Below are positions 1-11,633 of a stretch of DNA of 64,000 nt, piece after piece; within the stretch, counting starts at the first letter, position 1, and every line of letters starts with the position of its first letter. The notes below the pieces were generated by a model. That model was not told the origin of the DNA, ran no database searches, and saw only the letters and a program-made list of their open reading frames with translations. Source of the DNA: PSRF01 sp051000815 (GTDB lineage: Bacteria > Acidobacteriota > Blastocatellia > Pyrinomonadales > Pyrinomonadaceae); assembly GCA_051000815.1 (NCBI GenBank), contig JBPCNX010000092.1:117109-181108 (forward strand), given 5' to 3'. The position numbers and the translations under genes were made by a program.

Positions 1-467
1 ATTGTCCATCTCGGATCGTAGCCTGGTGCATATACCCCTGGCATCCATTCTGCATGATAAGCCACGTGAGGATCAGCATTGTTGTGGGTCGTGACGACCC
101 GGCCCAGTTGTAAAATTTCGCCGGGTCCATGTGTCTTCAGCTCAATACGCGACGAGTTCAAAATTTCCTGAATGGCGCCTACTTTGAAATTACTGAGCTC
201 GAATCTCAGGTACCGATCTTCAACTGGCAGATTAGGTTCAGGGCCGGTTGAAATCAACAACGAGGCTTTATTAAATCGAGTCAACTTGGCGTAGGCCGCC
301 CTGACAAGCTTTTCCGCAGCCGACTCAAATGAAGGCACCTGCTGGCTTGAGATACGCCCTGAATCCGACACCCGTCTCGCACCAGAACTCTTCTGCGCTT
401 GAGCCGAATTAAACGCGGTGAGGAACAGCAAACAAACAAAAAGAAATAGAGGATGACGCGTTCTCAT
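1..467 (-). CDS. Exported protein of unknown function, 3' part cut by the window edge
   Basis: An open frame runs from an ATG at 467 off the left edge with no stop (155 codons visible). It opens with a signal peptide: MRTRH, a hydrophobic stretch, then a likely cleavage after AQAQ near residue 25. The mature part is polar, has no cysteine cluster, and I recognise no family. The start is well supported: AGGAG lies six bases upstream and overlaps the stop codon of the preceding SurA-DsbA gene, eight bases away, so the two are probably translated together. Export is inferred from the signal peptide; the role is unknown. Confidence 0.75.
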   Translation of the reverse strand, partial: MRTRHPLFLFVCLLFLTAFNSAQAQKSSGARRVSDSGRISSQQVPSFESAAEKLVRAAYAKLTRFNKASLLISTGPEPNLPVEDRYLRFELSNFKVGAIQEILNSSRIELKTHGPGEILQLGRVVTTHNNADPHVAYHAEWMPGVYAPGYDPRWT

Positions 468-475
468 TTTTTCTC

Positions 476-1540
476 CTAATGCCTGGTCCGACCAGGCTCG
501 TTCGAACGTGAGGTGGTGCGAGCAGATTTTTCCTGCTCGATCAGAGTCTTGAATGTTTCAAAGTCAACCGCGCCCCGCACAATCTTCCCATTAAGAATGA
601 ATGTTGGGGTGCTATTGATTCCCCATCGCGCCGCATCCCTTCTGTCCCGCAGCACGGCATTATTCGAAGCATCAGAATCCAGACACGCTTTAAACTTGAC
701 CGGATTCAAGCCCAGACTCTGAGCGATCGTCGTGAAAATCTCTGTTGAGAATTTCTGACGAGCAAAGAGCGCGTCGTGATACTTCCAAAAGAGTCCTTGC
801 TCGCCGGCGCAGAAAGCGGCTCGCGCAGAAGCGTTTGACTCCGAATGAATGTCCAGAGGCAAATGTTTGAAGACTAATGTCACCTCGTCTCCATAGGCGT
901 CCAACACTTGCTTGATTGCGCTCTGGGACTCGCGACAGTAGGGACATTGAAAGTCTGCAAACTCAATGATGGTGAGCGCTCCATTTTTAGCTCCTATTGA
1001 AGGTGAACCATCGGCATTAGCCAGGACCGGAAAGCGTGGCTCGCGCAACAGGAATTGAACTTCTGCCTTCTCTCTCAGGAGCCTGACGGCCTCGCGGTAC
1101 TTGCCGATCCGCGCCTGGTTTTCCAGATCAAGCCTGAGTCTTTCTTTAGCCTCATCAGGACTCAATGCGGCAAACGCCGAGAAGTTTTCCGCATAGGCAT
1201 TTTCAACCTCAGCGGATTTCACCTCCACTTTTCCCTCCATTAAGAGCTTGCGCAACTCTTCAAGCGAAATGCCACGCTTATGGGCCTCCGCTTCCAAAAG
1301 AGACGTGATGATCAGGTTGTCGAGTGTTGCTTTGCGGATTGCGTATAGCTGTTGCTCCAGAGGCATAACCTGCGCCATGAGCAACCCATCAACTTCCTGC
1401 TGTCTAATCTCCCGGCCATTAACGACAGCGAGCACTTTATTTTCAGTTTGCGCGACTGCGGGACCAGCGGCGACAGCAGCAAAGAGTAAAAAGATCGCTA
1501 ACGAAGAAAAATAACGTGCGGAGTTAAGGTAGCTGTTCAT
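476..1540 (-). CDS. Periplasmic SurA-N/DsbA-like thioredoxin-fold fusion protein
   Basis: A 354-residue exported protein. After a signal peptide (about residues 1-31, ending AVAQ) comes a SurA-type N-terminal region with VVNGREI and a charged helical stretch (about 35-165), then a DsbA/thioredoxin-fold domain with CPYC at about 199-202 and a cis-Pro loop STPTF near the end. Such proteins act in oxidative folding or as chaperone-oxidoreductases in the periplasm; the exact substrate is unknown. I start at 1540 rather than at the in-frame codon at 1657 because the signal peptide begins there and GGAGAG lies eight bases upstream. A longer paralogue of the same design is at 35840-37381. It sits between an AraC-type gene and another exported protein on the same strand. 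Confidence 0.85.
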   Translation of the reverse strand: MNSYLNSARYFSSLAIFLLFAAVAAGPAVAQTENKVLAVVNGREIRQQEVDGLLMAQVMPLEQQLYAIRKATLDNLIITSLLEAEAHKRGISLEELRKLLMEGKVEVKSAEVENAYAENFSAFAALSPDEAKERLRLDLENQARIGKYREAVRLLREKAEVQFLLREPRFPVLANADGSPSIGAKNGALTIIEFADFQCPYCRESQSAIKQVLDAYGDEVTLVFKHLPLDIHSESNASARAAFCAGEQGLFWKYHDALFARQKFSTEIFTTIAQSLGLNPVKFKACLDSDASNNAVLRDRRDAARWGINSTPTFILNGKIVRGAVDFETFKTLIEQEKSARTTSRSNEPGRTRH

Positions 1541-1705
1541 TTTCAAGCTCTCCGATAGAGGGTGATGAGGTCGCGTGTATTCTCTCTGAAACGGCAATGC
1601 AGTCAACACAAAACTCTTGGCTGAGTCGGCTATGTTGCGGTGAAACTGGTTATTCATGACCTGAACGAATTTGGGATGCGACTGGAACGCTGCGAAATGG
1701 GCTCT

Positions 1706-2044
1706 CTATTCCGAGACATCACGCGCCGGTGTCAAGCTTCTGTATTTTGACGGAGCCAGACCATAGACCTTCTTGAACTCGTGACCAAAGTGACTCTCAT
1801 CTAAAAAGCCAACTCGATTCATGATCTCCTTGACACTCAGAAACGTCATCCGCAAAAGTTTTTCCGCCTCTCGTAATCTAACCGCTTTCAGAAATTGCGT
1901 CGGGGTCTTGCCTGTCTCACTCTTGAACAAGTGCCGCAGGCGCGACGGCGAAAGGTTCACAAGGTCACCTAAAGCCTGGTTAGTCCATTCGCGGCGACAG
2001 TTTGTTTCGACTGCTGCCTGAACGATCTGAACTCTTCGATCCAT
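1706..2044 (-). CDS. Stand-alone AraC-family DNA-binding protein
   Basis: A 112-residue protein that is almost wholly an AraC/XylS double helix-turn-helix domain: LGDLVNLSPSRLRHLFK forms the first HTH, and VKEIMNRVGFLDESHFGHEFKK with the closing GLAPSKYR the second. Full-length AraC regulators are usually about 250-300 residues with an N-terminal effector domain; none is present here and none is evident upstream. It would bind DNA without an obvious ligand input. It lies 165 bases upstream of the SurA-DsbA gene on the same strand and could control it, which is inference. No strong ribosome binding site is visible. Confidence 0.8.
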   Translation of the reverse strand: MDRRVQIVQAAVETNCRREWTNQALGDLVNLSPSRLRHLFKSETGKTPTQFLKAVRLREAEKLLRMTFLSVKEIMNRVGFLDESHFGHEFKKVYGLAPSKYRSLTPARDVSE

Positions 2045-2487
2045 TGGAAAAAGTTTTGTTTAGAAACACGCTGACAAATCCAGCTTCGAGAAGGGCGATT
2101 AAATTAGCGGCCAGTCGCGGCGAGCTACCAATGAGGTCGACGTGAAGAGCCTTGAGTAGTGCGGCAAACTACGCTTAGGTGGATCGCTTGTCAACGAATT
2201 CCGGGAGGGTAGGGTTTTCCGTTTCATGCTGAGATTCAAGCTGACTTGCCGGTAGCGTATTTCACCGGCTTTGAGGGCGCATGCTAGACTCAGAAACCAG
2301 GAGTCAGAAATCAGAAGCAAGAGGAACACTATCAAAATGTCCTGCTCATTCAGGATCGCAGCAACTTACGGTTGTGAGAATGATGGTGCTGAAATGGCCC
2401 TCTGGCATACGCCCCGGAAGGGGCTGCACTGCGGACAAGCGCTGGTTTGCTGCCAACTTCTGAATCCTGACTTCTGACTTCTTTTAT
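2045..2487. other. Intergenic region with two inverted heptamer-repeat arms and a central hairpin
   Basis: No convincing gene in 443 bases; the short open frames here are built from repeats. It holds a tandem heptamer arm at 2291-2321 (cagaaac, caggagt, cagaaat, cagaagc), an inverted arm of the same family at 2457-2484 (cttctga, atcctga, cttctga, cttcttt), and between them a GC-rich hairpin gccccggaaggggc near 2411-2424. The right arm ends three bases before the alaS start codon, where a Shine-Dalgarno sequence would normally be. Confidence 0.75.
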
Positions 2488-5361
<2,874 letters not shown>

Positions 5362-5877
5362 TTTTTGAGTAGCCGATATGTTCTAATCGGATAGCAAGCG
5401 GCTCATCCAAATACCGCAGGGAAAAACAAATACGTCCTTGTTCCTCGCAAGGACTCCTTAACCGGCAATACCTTCAAACCTTCAGGCGTTTTCAATTAAA
5501 ACCCTAGTTTCGTCTAAGCCTTTGATTACAGCTGGGAACAGCCTTCCCTGACGGACAGGCAGACTTCGCAATAGGTTGAACTCAGCCGACACCCACCAGC
5601 ATGTAGGGCAACCATCTCCTCGCTGATAATCACGTCCGTTACGGAACCAGGCGCATCGAAGTCGGGGCAATAGTTCCGTCAAGCCAACCCGTCGACAAAT
5701 TAGTCTCTGGAACAAGTTCGGAGACGGGAAATTCTGGTGCGCAAACTATTAAGGTTCAGTAACGTGGCTGCCCATCTCTACTTTTAAAGAGCGAAAGGCG
5801 CGAGCGTGTGGAGACGGGAACACCTCGCGCCTTTGCTTTTCTACTCGCGGTGCCTCGCGAATAGAGTGGACAAGGCC
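5362..5877. other. Gene-free region between convergent genes
   Basis: About 516 bases between alaS and the convergent peptidoglycan-binding gene. Apart from the hairpin terminator at its right end I see no supported feature; the 77-codon open frame at 5482-5715 has no ribosome binding site and no recognisable content. Confidence 0.5.
5794..5840. terminator. Bidirectional rho-independent terminator
   Basis: An 11-bp perfect stem (aaaggcgcgag / ctcgcgccttt, 5794-5804 with 5824-5834), whose loop can add a gtgt/acac pairing, is followed on the plus strand by gctttt and on the minus strand by a T-rich run (CTTTAAAAG). It lies between converging genes and can serve both. Confidence 0.8.
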
Positions 5878-6225
5878 TCACATCGCCTTTTGTTTGTCTG
5901 TGAGTACGATGCCCATTTTCTCAAGGGTTAGTTTGTTCATCGTACCGGTCACCTTCAGCCCCTCGGCTTTTTGGTATTCCCTCAACCCGTCGCGAGTCGC
6001 ATCATCAAGTTTTGCCGTGGCTTCACCCGCATAGAAGCCGCGCGCCTTCAGAATCGCCTGGGCCTGCTTGATCTGTTCTTTAGTGGCCCTGAAAATCGGG
6101 CCACGTTTGCTGCTAGTTTTTGCACCAGCCTGAGGACCGGTGCTTGAGGCGGTGAATTTTTGACCCATCTCCGCCAGAGAAGAGAACGTGAGGAGAGACA
6201 GCGCTACTGCCAAAAGCTTTTTCAT
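5878..6225 (-). CDS. Exported peptidoglycan-binding-domain protein
   Basis: A 115-residue protein with a signal peptide (MKKLLAVALSLLTF) and one C-terminal PG_binding_1 domain (about residues 45-110): QAILKARGFYAGEAT, LDDATRDGLREYQKAEGL and GTMNKLTLEKMG match the repeat that binds the peptidoglycan stem. There is no catalytic domain, so it is probably a wall-associated accessory protein. I use the ATG at 6225, which has GAGG upstream and begins the signal peptide; an in-frame codon at 6315 would put 30 unlikely residues before it. A bidirectional terminator follows the gene. Confidence 0.85.
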   Translation of the reverse strand: MKKLLAVALSLLTFSSLAEMGQKFTASSTGPQAGAKTSSKRGPIFRATKEQIKQAQAILKARGFYAGEATAKLDDATRDGLREYQKAEGLKVTGTMNKLTLEKMGIVLTDKQKAM

Positions 6226-6585
6226 CTTAGGTTCCTCTTTTTGTGAGGCGCGCAAGGAGCGCGCGGTTAGAAAACGTGAGATTTCGTAAGCGGCGGTGAT
6301 AATACTACTGTTCATTAAACTCGCCTCGGCACCTCCGCAGATGCGACTCTCCGAGTCGTTGCAAGCCCTTTTGCAGAGGGTCGTCTGCCTCAGCGATCAA
6401 GCGAAAAAGCTGTGAAATCATGGGTAAAGTGCTAGTGTTGGCAATCGTTTAACTCGTATGGTACTATCTCCTCGGTCGCTTTTACGAGACCTACATAATT
6501 GCCGCCAAGCGCCTCACGCCCCACGGTTACTCAAGCACTGTTACGTTGGATTGCTGACCGAATCTTCCAGCAGGATCCGAATTGC
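6226..6585. other. Divergent intergenic region
   Basis: About 360 bases between two divergent cell-wall genes. It must hold promoters for both; the only one I can point to is the plus-strand candidate at 6438-6467. Nothing else stands out. Confidence 0.5.
6438..6467 (+). promoter_or_regulatory. Candidate sigma-70-type promoter of the transglycosylase gene
   Basis: TTGGCA at 6438-6443 and TACTAT at 6462-6467 are separated by 18 bases, about 120 bases before the start codon of the lytic transglycosylase. This is a pattern match only. Confidence 0.4.
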
Positions 6586-7392
6586 ATGAAACAGTTTTCC
6601 TTCATTGTTGTTCTCTTGATCGCATCAGCGACTACCGCTCTGGCTCAGAGCGGTACCAGCTACACCATCGACAATTTTGATTTTGCCAATGGCGTGAGGA
6701 TTGAGACGCCTCGGGTTCAAGTGAATTCGAAACGCACTTCGCGCCGGGCGAGATTGAATGCCACGCGAGAACTGAATCAAGCCAGCTTGATTGAAAGCAA
6801 CATCCGCGAACGAATGTCAGAACTGAATACCGGCAACGCTCTGGCAGGCTTCACAACTGGGAACTCCGCGGTTGACGGATTCATTGTTGATTCCGGTAAA
6901 CGTCATGCGGTTGACCCGTTGTTGCTCTATTCAATAATGCACCAGGAATCGACGTTCAAACGCAATGCGCTTTCGCCGAAAGGCGCCAGTGGCCTAATGC
7001 AGTTAATGCCACCGACGGCGCGACGGTTTGGAGTTTCGAAAATCTGGGATCCACAACAGAATATCGAAGGCGGAGCGCGTTACATGCGCTTCCTGCTGGA
7101 TTACTTTGGTGATGTGCAATTAGCGCTGGCTGGCTACAACGCCGGCGAAGGCGCGGTCATGAAATACGGTAATCGGGTACCCCCTTATCGCGAAACGCAG
7201 GAGTACGTGCGCCGCATCAGCAAGCGTTACAATCTAATCCGCGATCCACTCACGGCCCATCGCGCAAATAATCTGAACCTGCAACAACTGGCCGCTGCCA
7301 CGCGAAAGGAATCTGCGCCGTTAACGATCTACGAACAAAGCGTCTTTGCCGTGCGTTTGCCGGATGGCAGGTTACAGTTGGTCAGCCAGTAA
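6586..7392 (+). CDS. Lytic transglycosylase, SLT family
   Basis: A 268-residue exported muramidase-like enzyme that cleaves peptidoglycan glycan strands with 1,6-anhydro-product formation. After a signal peptide (MKQFSFIVVLLIASATTALA) and a linker comes a Slt/goose-lysozyme-type domain: YSIMHQES with catalytic Glu near residue 121, SPKGASGLMQLMP, and the AGYNAGEGAV motif near 185. The C-terminal 50 residues are a tail without a known domain. I start at 6586, where the signal peptide begins; the open frame extends 29 codons upstream without a signal. A strong hairpin terminator follows. It is divergent from the peptidoglycan-binding protein, suggesting wall turnover. Confidence 0.92.
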   Translation: MKQFSFIVVLLIASATTALAQSGTSYTIDNFDFANGVRIETPRVQVNSKRTSRRARLNATRELNQASLIESNIRERMSELNTGNALAGFTTGNSAVDGFIVDSGKRHAVDPLLLYSIMHQESTFKRNALSPKGASGLMQLMPPTARRFGVSKIWDPQQNIEGGARYMRFLLDYFGDVQLALAGYNAGEGAVMKYGNRVPPYRETQEYVRRISKRYNLIRDPLTAHRANNLNLQQLAAATRKESAPLTIYEQSVFAVRLPDGRLQLVSQ

Positions 7393-7410
7393 CATTTAAA
7401 CCAGGATCCT

Positions 7411-7451
7411 AAACGAGGCGGAACCTTTCAGAGGCTCTGCCTCGTTTTGTC
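7411..7451 (+). terminator. Rho-independent terminator of the transglycosylase gene
   Basis: Stem aaacgaggc (7411-7419) with gcctcgttt (7439-7447), loop of 19 bases, then a T-rich tail. Confidence 0.8.
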
Positions 7452-7525
7452 TTTCAGCGGGTGTGTTTCTTTGGGTTATGATGAGCGCGACCGTTTCACT
7501 TTATTGCTAACCTTAGAGGTTGCGG

Positions 7526-8110
7526 ATGCATTGTTCGAACTGTGGATCTTATATCGCTCCCGGGGTTCGCTTTTGCTCTGGGTGCGGTTCGCCGGCAAGT
7601 GATCCGGAGATAACGCGCATTGCCCGCGTTCCAACGCGCATGCCCTTACAACAGTTGGATCCGGATGAACTTGAGCGAACGATCTTTACAGTGCGACCGA
7701 CGTTAATCTTTGTGAAATTAGGTTATCTGTTAGCGGTGATAGGCGGAATCGCTCTCGTGTTTCTGCTCGCTCTGATTCCCGTTCCGGCTTACATCTCAAT
7801 TGCGCTGGCGCTGCTCCTGCTGTTGATTCCGGCTTACTTTCACCTCAGGCGAAACATGATTCGCTATACGCTCACTGATGCCAAAATCGAAATCGACACG
7901 GGCCTGATTTCGCGCACGACCCGAAATATTCCTTTGAGCAAGATTCAGGATGTAACTGTCTCGGCCAGTATTCCCCAGCGCATATTGGGATTTGGTGACT
8001 TGATTGTGGACAACGCCAGTGAGATGGGCGGAACCACCGTCCTGCATAACATCAACAAACCCCGCCATTACGCCGACCTGCTTTTGCGCGAACTACGCCG
8101 CTGGCATTAA
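7526..8110 (+). CDS. Zinc-ribbon and bacterial PH (YdbT/bPH2) membrane protein
   Basis: A 194-residue protein. Residues 3-22 form a zinc ribbon with two CxxC pairs (CSNC, CSGC). Two adjacent membrane segments follow (about 68-115), then a bPH2-type domain with YTLTDAKIEIDTGLISRTTR and IPLSKIQDVTV (about 120-190). Families of this build are membrane proteins of largely unknown function. I prefer the ATG at 7526, with AGAGG eight bases upstream, to the TTG at 7520. It stands alone between two terminator-closed genes. Confidence 0.85.
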   Translation: MHCSNCGSYIAPGVRFCSGCGSPASDPEITRIARVPTRMPLQQLDPDELERTIFTVRPTLIFVKLGYLLAVIGGIALVFLLALIPVPAYISIALALLLLLIPAYFHLRRNMIRYTLTDAKIEIDTGLISRTTRNIPLSKIQDVTVSASIPQRILGFGDLIVDNASEMGGTTVLHNINKPRHYADLLLRELRRWH

Positions 8111-8221
8111 ACTAAACGCCTCACGGGTCCGAGAGGCACAACTGAACCTAATCAGGGAACATCCAACCTGGGACCGGGGTCTAAGAGGGCCTGCGTAGTT
8201 TGAACCTTTGCGGGGGTAAGT

Positions 8222-9406
8222 TTGCGAGTTTCACGTTCATTGTCCTTCCTATTGTTCCTGCTGTTCGCCTTCGTGGGGGTGGCGGCCAAACCTTCTCCTG
8301 AAGAAGTCGCCAAACTGTTGCCGCGCAAGCTCGGCGACTTTCGACTGACCCGTCCTATCCAATTCCACCAGTCGCTAATAAGACCTGACGCCTCAGATCG
8401 AAAATTCGCCAGCGACCCGGCAGGCTTCCCGGGATTTGCCGGTGCGGAAGCTGAATATGTTTCTCCGGAAGGCGAAAAGTTTCAGATTGAGTTGGTCCGC
8501 GTTGAGCGCGATTCAGACGCCTATTCCTTGCTCACGATCCTGGCGCGAAGTGCAGGAGAGACCCGAGATACCGATGTCCCGCTCAGCCGCAACATTGGGA
8601 CAGCCGGCTTTGCGTTACCGGAACGCGTCGCTTTCTTCAAGGGCAGGACTTTCGTTTCGATTACTAGTGACGAACCCGGCAAAGATCCTGAAAGCCTAAA
8701 GATTCTTGCTAAGCTCCTGGCAGAAAGTTTGGAACAAGGCGAGGGCGACATTCCCGTCCTGGTCAAACACCTGCCGCACTGGGAAGAGGCCCAGGCAAGT
8801 GCGGTCTACCTGGCGGGCTTCCGATCTTTAAAAGGTATCGTTTCCAACCAACCCGTGCTCGACAGCGTGAGTTCGGAAGGCGACGCTGACGCTGTTCGCG
8901 CAACTTACGGCAATTCGCAGTTTCTTTTGGTTGAGTTCAATACACCGCAACTAGCCGGCGACAACGACCGCGCGATTACCGCGAAGATTCAGGAACTACG
9001 AAGTCAGAATCAGCCGATACCATCGGCATATCGGAAGGTTGGGAATTATTCTGTATTTGTTTTTGACGCGCCGACAGAACAAGCTGCGAACGATCTGATT
9101 GATAAGGTTGAGTATGGTCAACTGGTTCAATGGCTGGGCAATAATCCCTATCTGCTGGAGCAAGCGCAAAGGGATTACTACGAAACTACCGCCGGAGTCT
9201 TAGTCTCGGTCGTCACAGCGTCTGGTCTTTCCTTCCTGGCGTGTCTGGCCATTGGCGGGTTGATGGGAGCTTTGCTATTCGGCCGGCGACGTGCACAACA
9301 GCGCGCCGCTGAAGCCTACTCAGACGCCGGCGGTATGCTTCGGCTTAACCTTGACGATATTACACCGCAGCACGATCCCGCGAAGCTGCTCGGCCCTGGA
9401 AGTTGA
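8222..9406 (+). CDS. Exported, C-terminally membrane-anchored protein of unknown function
   Basis: A 394-residue protein with a signal peptide (MRVSRSLSFLLFLLFAFVGVAA) and one membrane segment near the C-terminus (about 333-357), followed by a short basic cytoplasmic tail. The long extracytoplasmic part has two alpha/beta halves (about 30-165 and 170-325). It vaguely resembles acidobacterial DUF6599-type proteins, but I cannot confirm this. The start is TTG with GGGGG six bases before it; no ATG fits the signal peptide. A perfect 12-bp hairpin follows. The function is not known. Confidence 0.75.
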   Translation: MRVSRSLSFLLFLLFAFVGVAAKPSPEEVAKLLPRKLGDFRLTRPIQFHQSLIRPDASDRKFASDPAGFPGFAGAEAEYVSPEGEKFQIELVRVERDSDAYSLLTILARSAGETRDTDVPLSRNIGTAGFALPERVAFFKGRTFVSITSDEPGKDPESLKILAKLLAESLEQGEGDIPVLVKHLPHWEEAQASAVYLAGFRSLKGIVSNQPVLDSVSSEGDADAVRATYGNSQFLLVEFNTPQLAGDNDRAITAKIQELRSQNQPIPSAYRKVGNYSVFVFDAPTEQAANDLIDKVEYGQLVQWLGNNPYLLEQAQRDYYETTAGVLVSVVTASGLSFLACLAIGGLMGALLFGRRRAQQRAAEAYSDAGGMLRLNLDDITPQHDPAKLLGPGS

Positions 9407-9430
9407 GAGCTGAATCCGAGAAGGATAGAA

Positions 9431-9466
9431 AAAGAGCGCAACAAGATGTTACCTGTTGCGCTCTTT
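9431..9466 (+). terminator. Hairpin terminator
   Basis: A perfect 12-bp inverted repeat aaagagcgcaac (9431-9442) / gttgcgctcttt (9455-9466). The T-tract after it is weak on both strands, though the stem itself ends in ttt. Confidence 0.65.
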
Positions 9467-9894
9467 AGCCTCTAAGACCACCTAAACGAATGCGGGCTGC
9501 TGGTCTACCTGGGAGGCTCCCCCAAGCCTCGTCAGGACGTCGATCAGCAGCCCTGCAACTATTGCTCGCCGACTGTACTGCCTGCGTTAACTCCGTTCCC
9601 CCGAAAGAGTCACCGCCTGCCTTTTAAAATTCGTGAGAGGATGCCTCCCCCAAAGCTTCCACTCACCACAATCGCCGAGCAGACCCGATTTACCCTTTAT
9701 CAAACCCTTCTTGTTCTGCTTCCTGTTTGGCAATGAGCGTGCCAACATTTTGCCTGGTCTACCGCCGCAAATTGAATCAGGATTTTCTCCAAAAATTAGG
9801 AGTTGTTGGTTTAAGAAGGGGCACCACCCGTACATCTTCCGTACATCGCTATCGATTCAACGAACGATAATCGCTCGCCAGTAAGCAAGGAAAC
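9467..9894. other. Gene-free region with a long nested inverted repeat; possible structured RNA
   Basis: About 428 bases with no convincing coding frame. At 9494-9553, gggctgctg pairs with cagcagccc, enclosing a second pairing (gaggct / agcctc around 9513-9530). Such a nested stem could be a small RNA or a repeat element; I cannot assign an RNA family. The rest of the interval shows nothing I recognise. Confidence 0.4.
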
Positions 9895-11019
9895 TTAGGG
9901 AAGCGAGTCGATGAGGATGTCGATCTCTTCGAGGGTATTGTAGAAATGCGGCGAGATGCGCAAGCGATCGCCGCGCGGGGCGGTTACTATATTTCGCTCT
10001 TTGAGATGACTGTATAAGGCCAGGGGCGAAAGGTTACCTTTGTGGGTAATGCAAACGATTTGCGACTTTTCGCCGTGAGCGCGTGAGCTGATGACGTGGT
10101 AATCGGATTTTTGGAGTCGTTCACAGAGATGATCGGTCAGTTGCTCCAAATAAGCCGCAGTGCGATCCACTCCTGTTTCCATCAACAGTCGGAGGCTCGC
10201 TTCCAATCCGTACAGCAAGGCCGACGGACCAGTCCCACTCTCCCAAGCCAGGGCTCCGCGGTTCCATCCCTGTTCGAAATTGTTGTAGTCCTCCGGATTC
10301 GGCACGCTTACCCAACCTACCAGTGTGGGTTCAAGTCGCTCGCGTGCCCGGTCTGATAAGTACAGCAGGCCCACCCCTTCCGGAGTCAAGAGCCATTTAT
10401 GGCCAGCCGCGGCAGCAACATCAATCAATTCACTTTCAGCATATATGGGTAACACACCCATGGCCTGAATAACGTCCACGACCAGCAACGCATCGTGGCG
10501 GCGAGCAGCCCGGCCAATCCGCTCGAGGTCGGCGCGAAAGCCGGACGCATACTGAACCTGGCTGATTGCCACGATCTGCGTTCTCGCGTCCATCAACCCG
10601 ATTAGTTCATCGAGATCGATCCGGCCATTTCGCTCTTCACAAATTCTTACTTCCACACCAAGCGTCTCTCGGATTCGCAGCCATGGATAAATGTTGGAAG
10701 GGAATTCTTTGCGGAAGATGACAAGATTATCGCCAGATTGCCAGCGCAAGCCATTTGCTACGGACGAGAGTCCATCGGAAGTATTGCGCATAAAGGCGAC
10801 CTGTTCCGGTCGCGCTCCGATCATAGTGGCGGCAAGTTTGCGCGCGTGTTCCTTTGTCGCGACCCAATCTCGATAGTTGAGCGATCCCTTGGAACTGACG
10901 TCTCGAAGCTGGGACTCGACTGCCGCGATGGTCGGCGTGGGTGGTGGCGATACCGCGGCGTGGTTTAGGTAGGTCGACGACTGGGTTATCGGAAAGAGCG
11001 CGCGGAGTTGATCGTTCAT
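9895..11019 (-). CDS. Class V aminotransferase (cysteine desulfurase/isopenicillin-epimerase-like)
   Basis: A 374-residue PLP enzyme of fold type I, cytoplasmic. STYLNHAAVSPPP opens the domain, MRNTSDGLSSVANGL carries the cofactor phosphate contact, VDVIQAMG (near 182) the Asp that contacts the pyridine nitrogen, and AAAGHKWL the PLP lysine (K208). No catalytic cysteine loop typical of SufS is evident, so sulfur transfer is not assured; epimerase-like or desulfurase-like chemistry remains open. It is the last of three same-strand genes behind an asparaginase and an unknown gene, with a 59-base gap. This suggests amino-acid breakdown, by inference. Confidence 0.85.
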   Translation of the reverse strand: MNDQLRALFPITQSSTYLNHAAVSPPPTPTIAAVESQLRDVSSKGSLNYRDWVATKEHARKLAATMIGARPEQVAFMRNTSDGLSSVANGLRWQSGDNLVIFRKEFPSNIYPWLRIRETLGVEVRICEERNGRIDLDELIGLMDARTQIVAISQVQYASGFRADLERIGRAARRHDALLVVDVIQAMGVLPIYAESELIDVAAAAGHKWLLTPEGVGLLYLSDRARERLEPTLVGWVSVPNPEDYNNFEQGWNRGALAWESGTGPSALLYGLEASLRLLMETGVDRTAAYLEQLTDHLCERLQKSDYHVISSRAHGEKSQIVCITHKGNLSPLALYSHLKERNIVTAPRGDRLRISPHFYNTLEEIDILIDSLP

Positions 11020-11078
11020 CGATTATCAGATTTCGTCACAAACGATCCGCTGAGTAATTCTGCATTCGCGAAACATTC

Positions 11079-11621
11079 TCAAGGCTGATACGGACGGCCA
11101 TAGAATTCCTTATACAGCCAGCCGAGCACTCGTGCCTCAGCTGTGCAAAGAGTTTCGACCCAACAATTGATCAAGAAATCCTGGCGGCCTCGTTGTGAAG
11201 GAATCTTCTCAGCTTCCGTGATTACAGATTGCGCGCCCTGGAGATCGAGTCGATAAGCTTCCGCAGCTGATTCGTTCGCCTGGGAAGCAGCGTCCAGCGC
11301 AGCCAAAAGCCTGGAAATCCAGGCGTGAAGTGAGCGCTCGTTGGTGTTCTCGGCAAGGGCCTGGATAATTCCGATTGCCAGCCTGTCTTCAGCGCAAGCA
11401 AATTTGAAGACTTCATCACCGTCCGCCTGACTGTCTGCCTGTTTCCACTGGAAGACTTCTTCAACTCTCGGATGTTTGACTATCCCCACCCGTTGATCGT
11501 AATCCAGAAACCACTGAATCACCTCCGGAACGGAATCCACATCAATGCGTCCCTGCGAGTCGCGCCGCAGCGGTGGCGAATCTGGCGCCGGCTGTTTGCC
11601 ATTGTCATTGGCCGGCTGCAT
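11079..11621 (-). CDS. Conserved-looking protein of unknown function
   Basis: A 180-residue soluble protein that I do not recognise. The first 35 residues are polar and proline-rich (probably disordered); the rest is helical and acidic, with the aromatic-rich end WVETLCTAEARVLGWLYKEFYG. There is no signal peptide or membrane segment. Twelve bases separate it from the asparaginase stop, so it is probably co-transcribed between that gene and the class V aminotransferase. Coding-like composition and operon position support reality; the role is unknown. Confidence 0.65.
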   Translation of the reverse strand: MQPANDNGKQPAPDSPPLRRDSQGRIDVDSVPEVIQWFLDYDQRVGIVKHPRVEEVFQWKQADSQADGDEVFKFACAEDRLAIGIIQALAENTNERSLHAWISRLLAALDAASQANESAAEAYRLDLQGAQSVITEAEKIPSQRGRQDFLINCWVETLCTAEARVLGWLYKEFYGRPYQP

Positions 11622-11633
11622 GATTCAATTCCA

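Noticed and set aside
5482..5715. 77-codon minus-strand open frame after alaS
   Set aside because: No ribosome binding site, odd composition, no recognisable motif.
9587..9884. Two overlapping open frames (82 and 83 codons) on opposite strands
   Set aside because: Mutual shadows in a gene-free region, without ribosome binding sites or family features.
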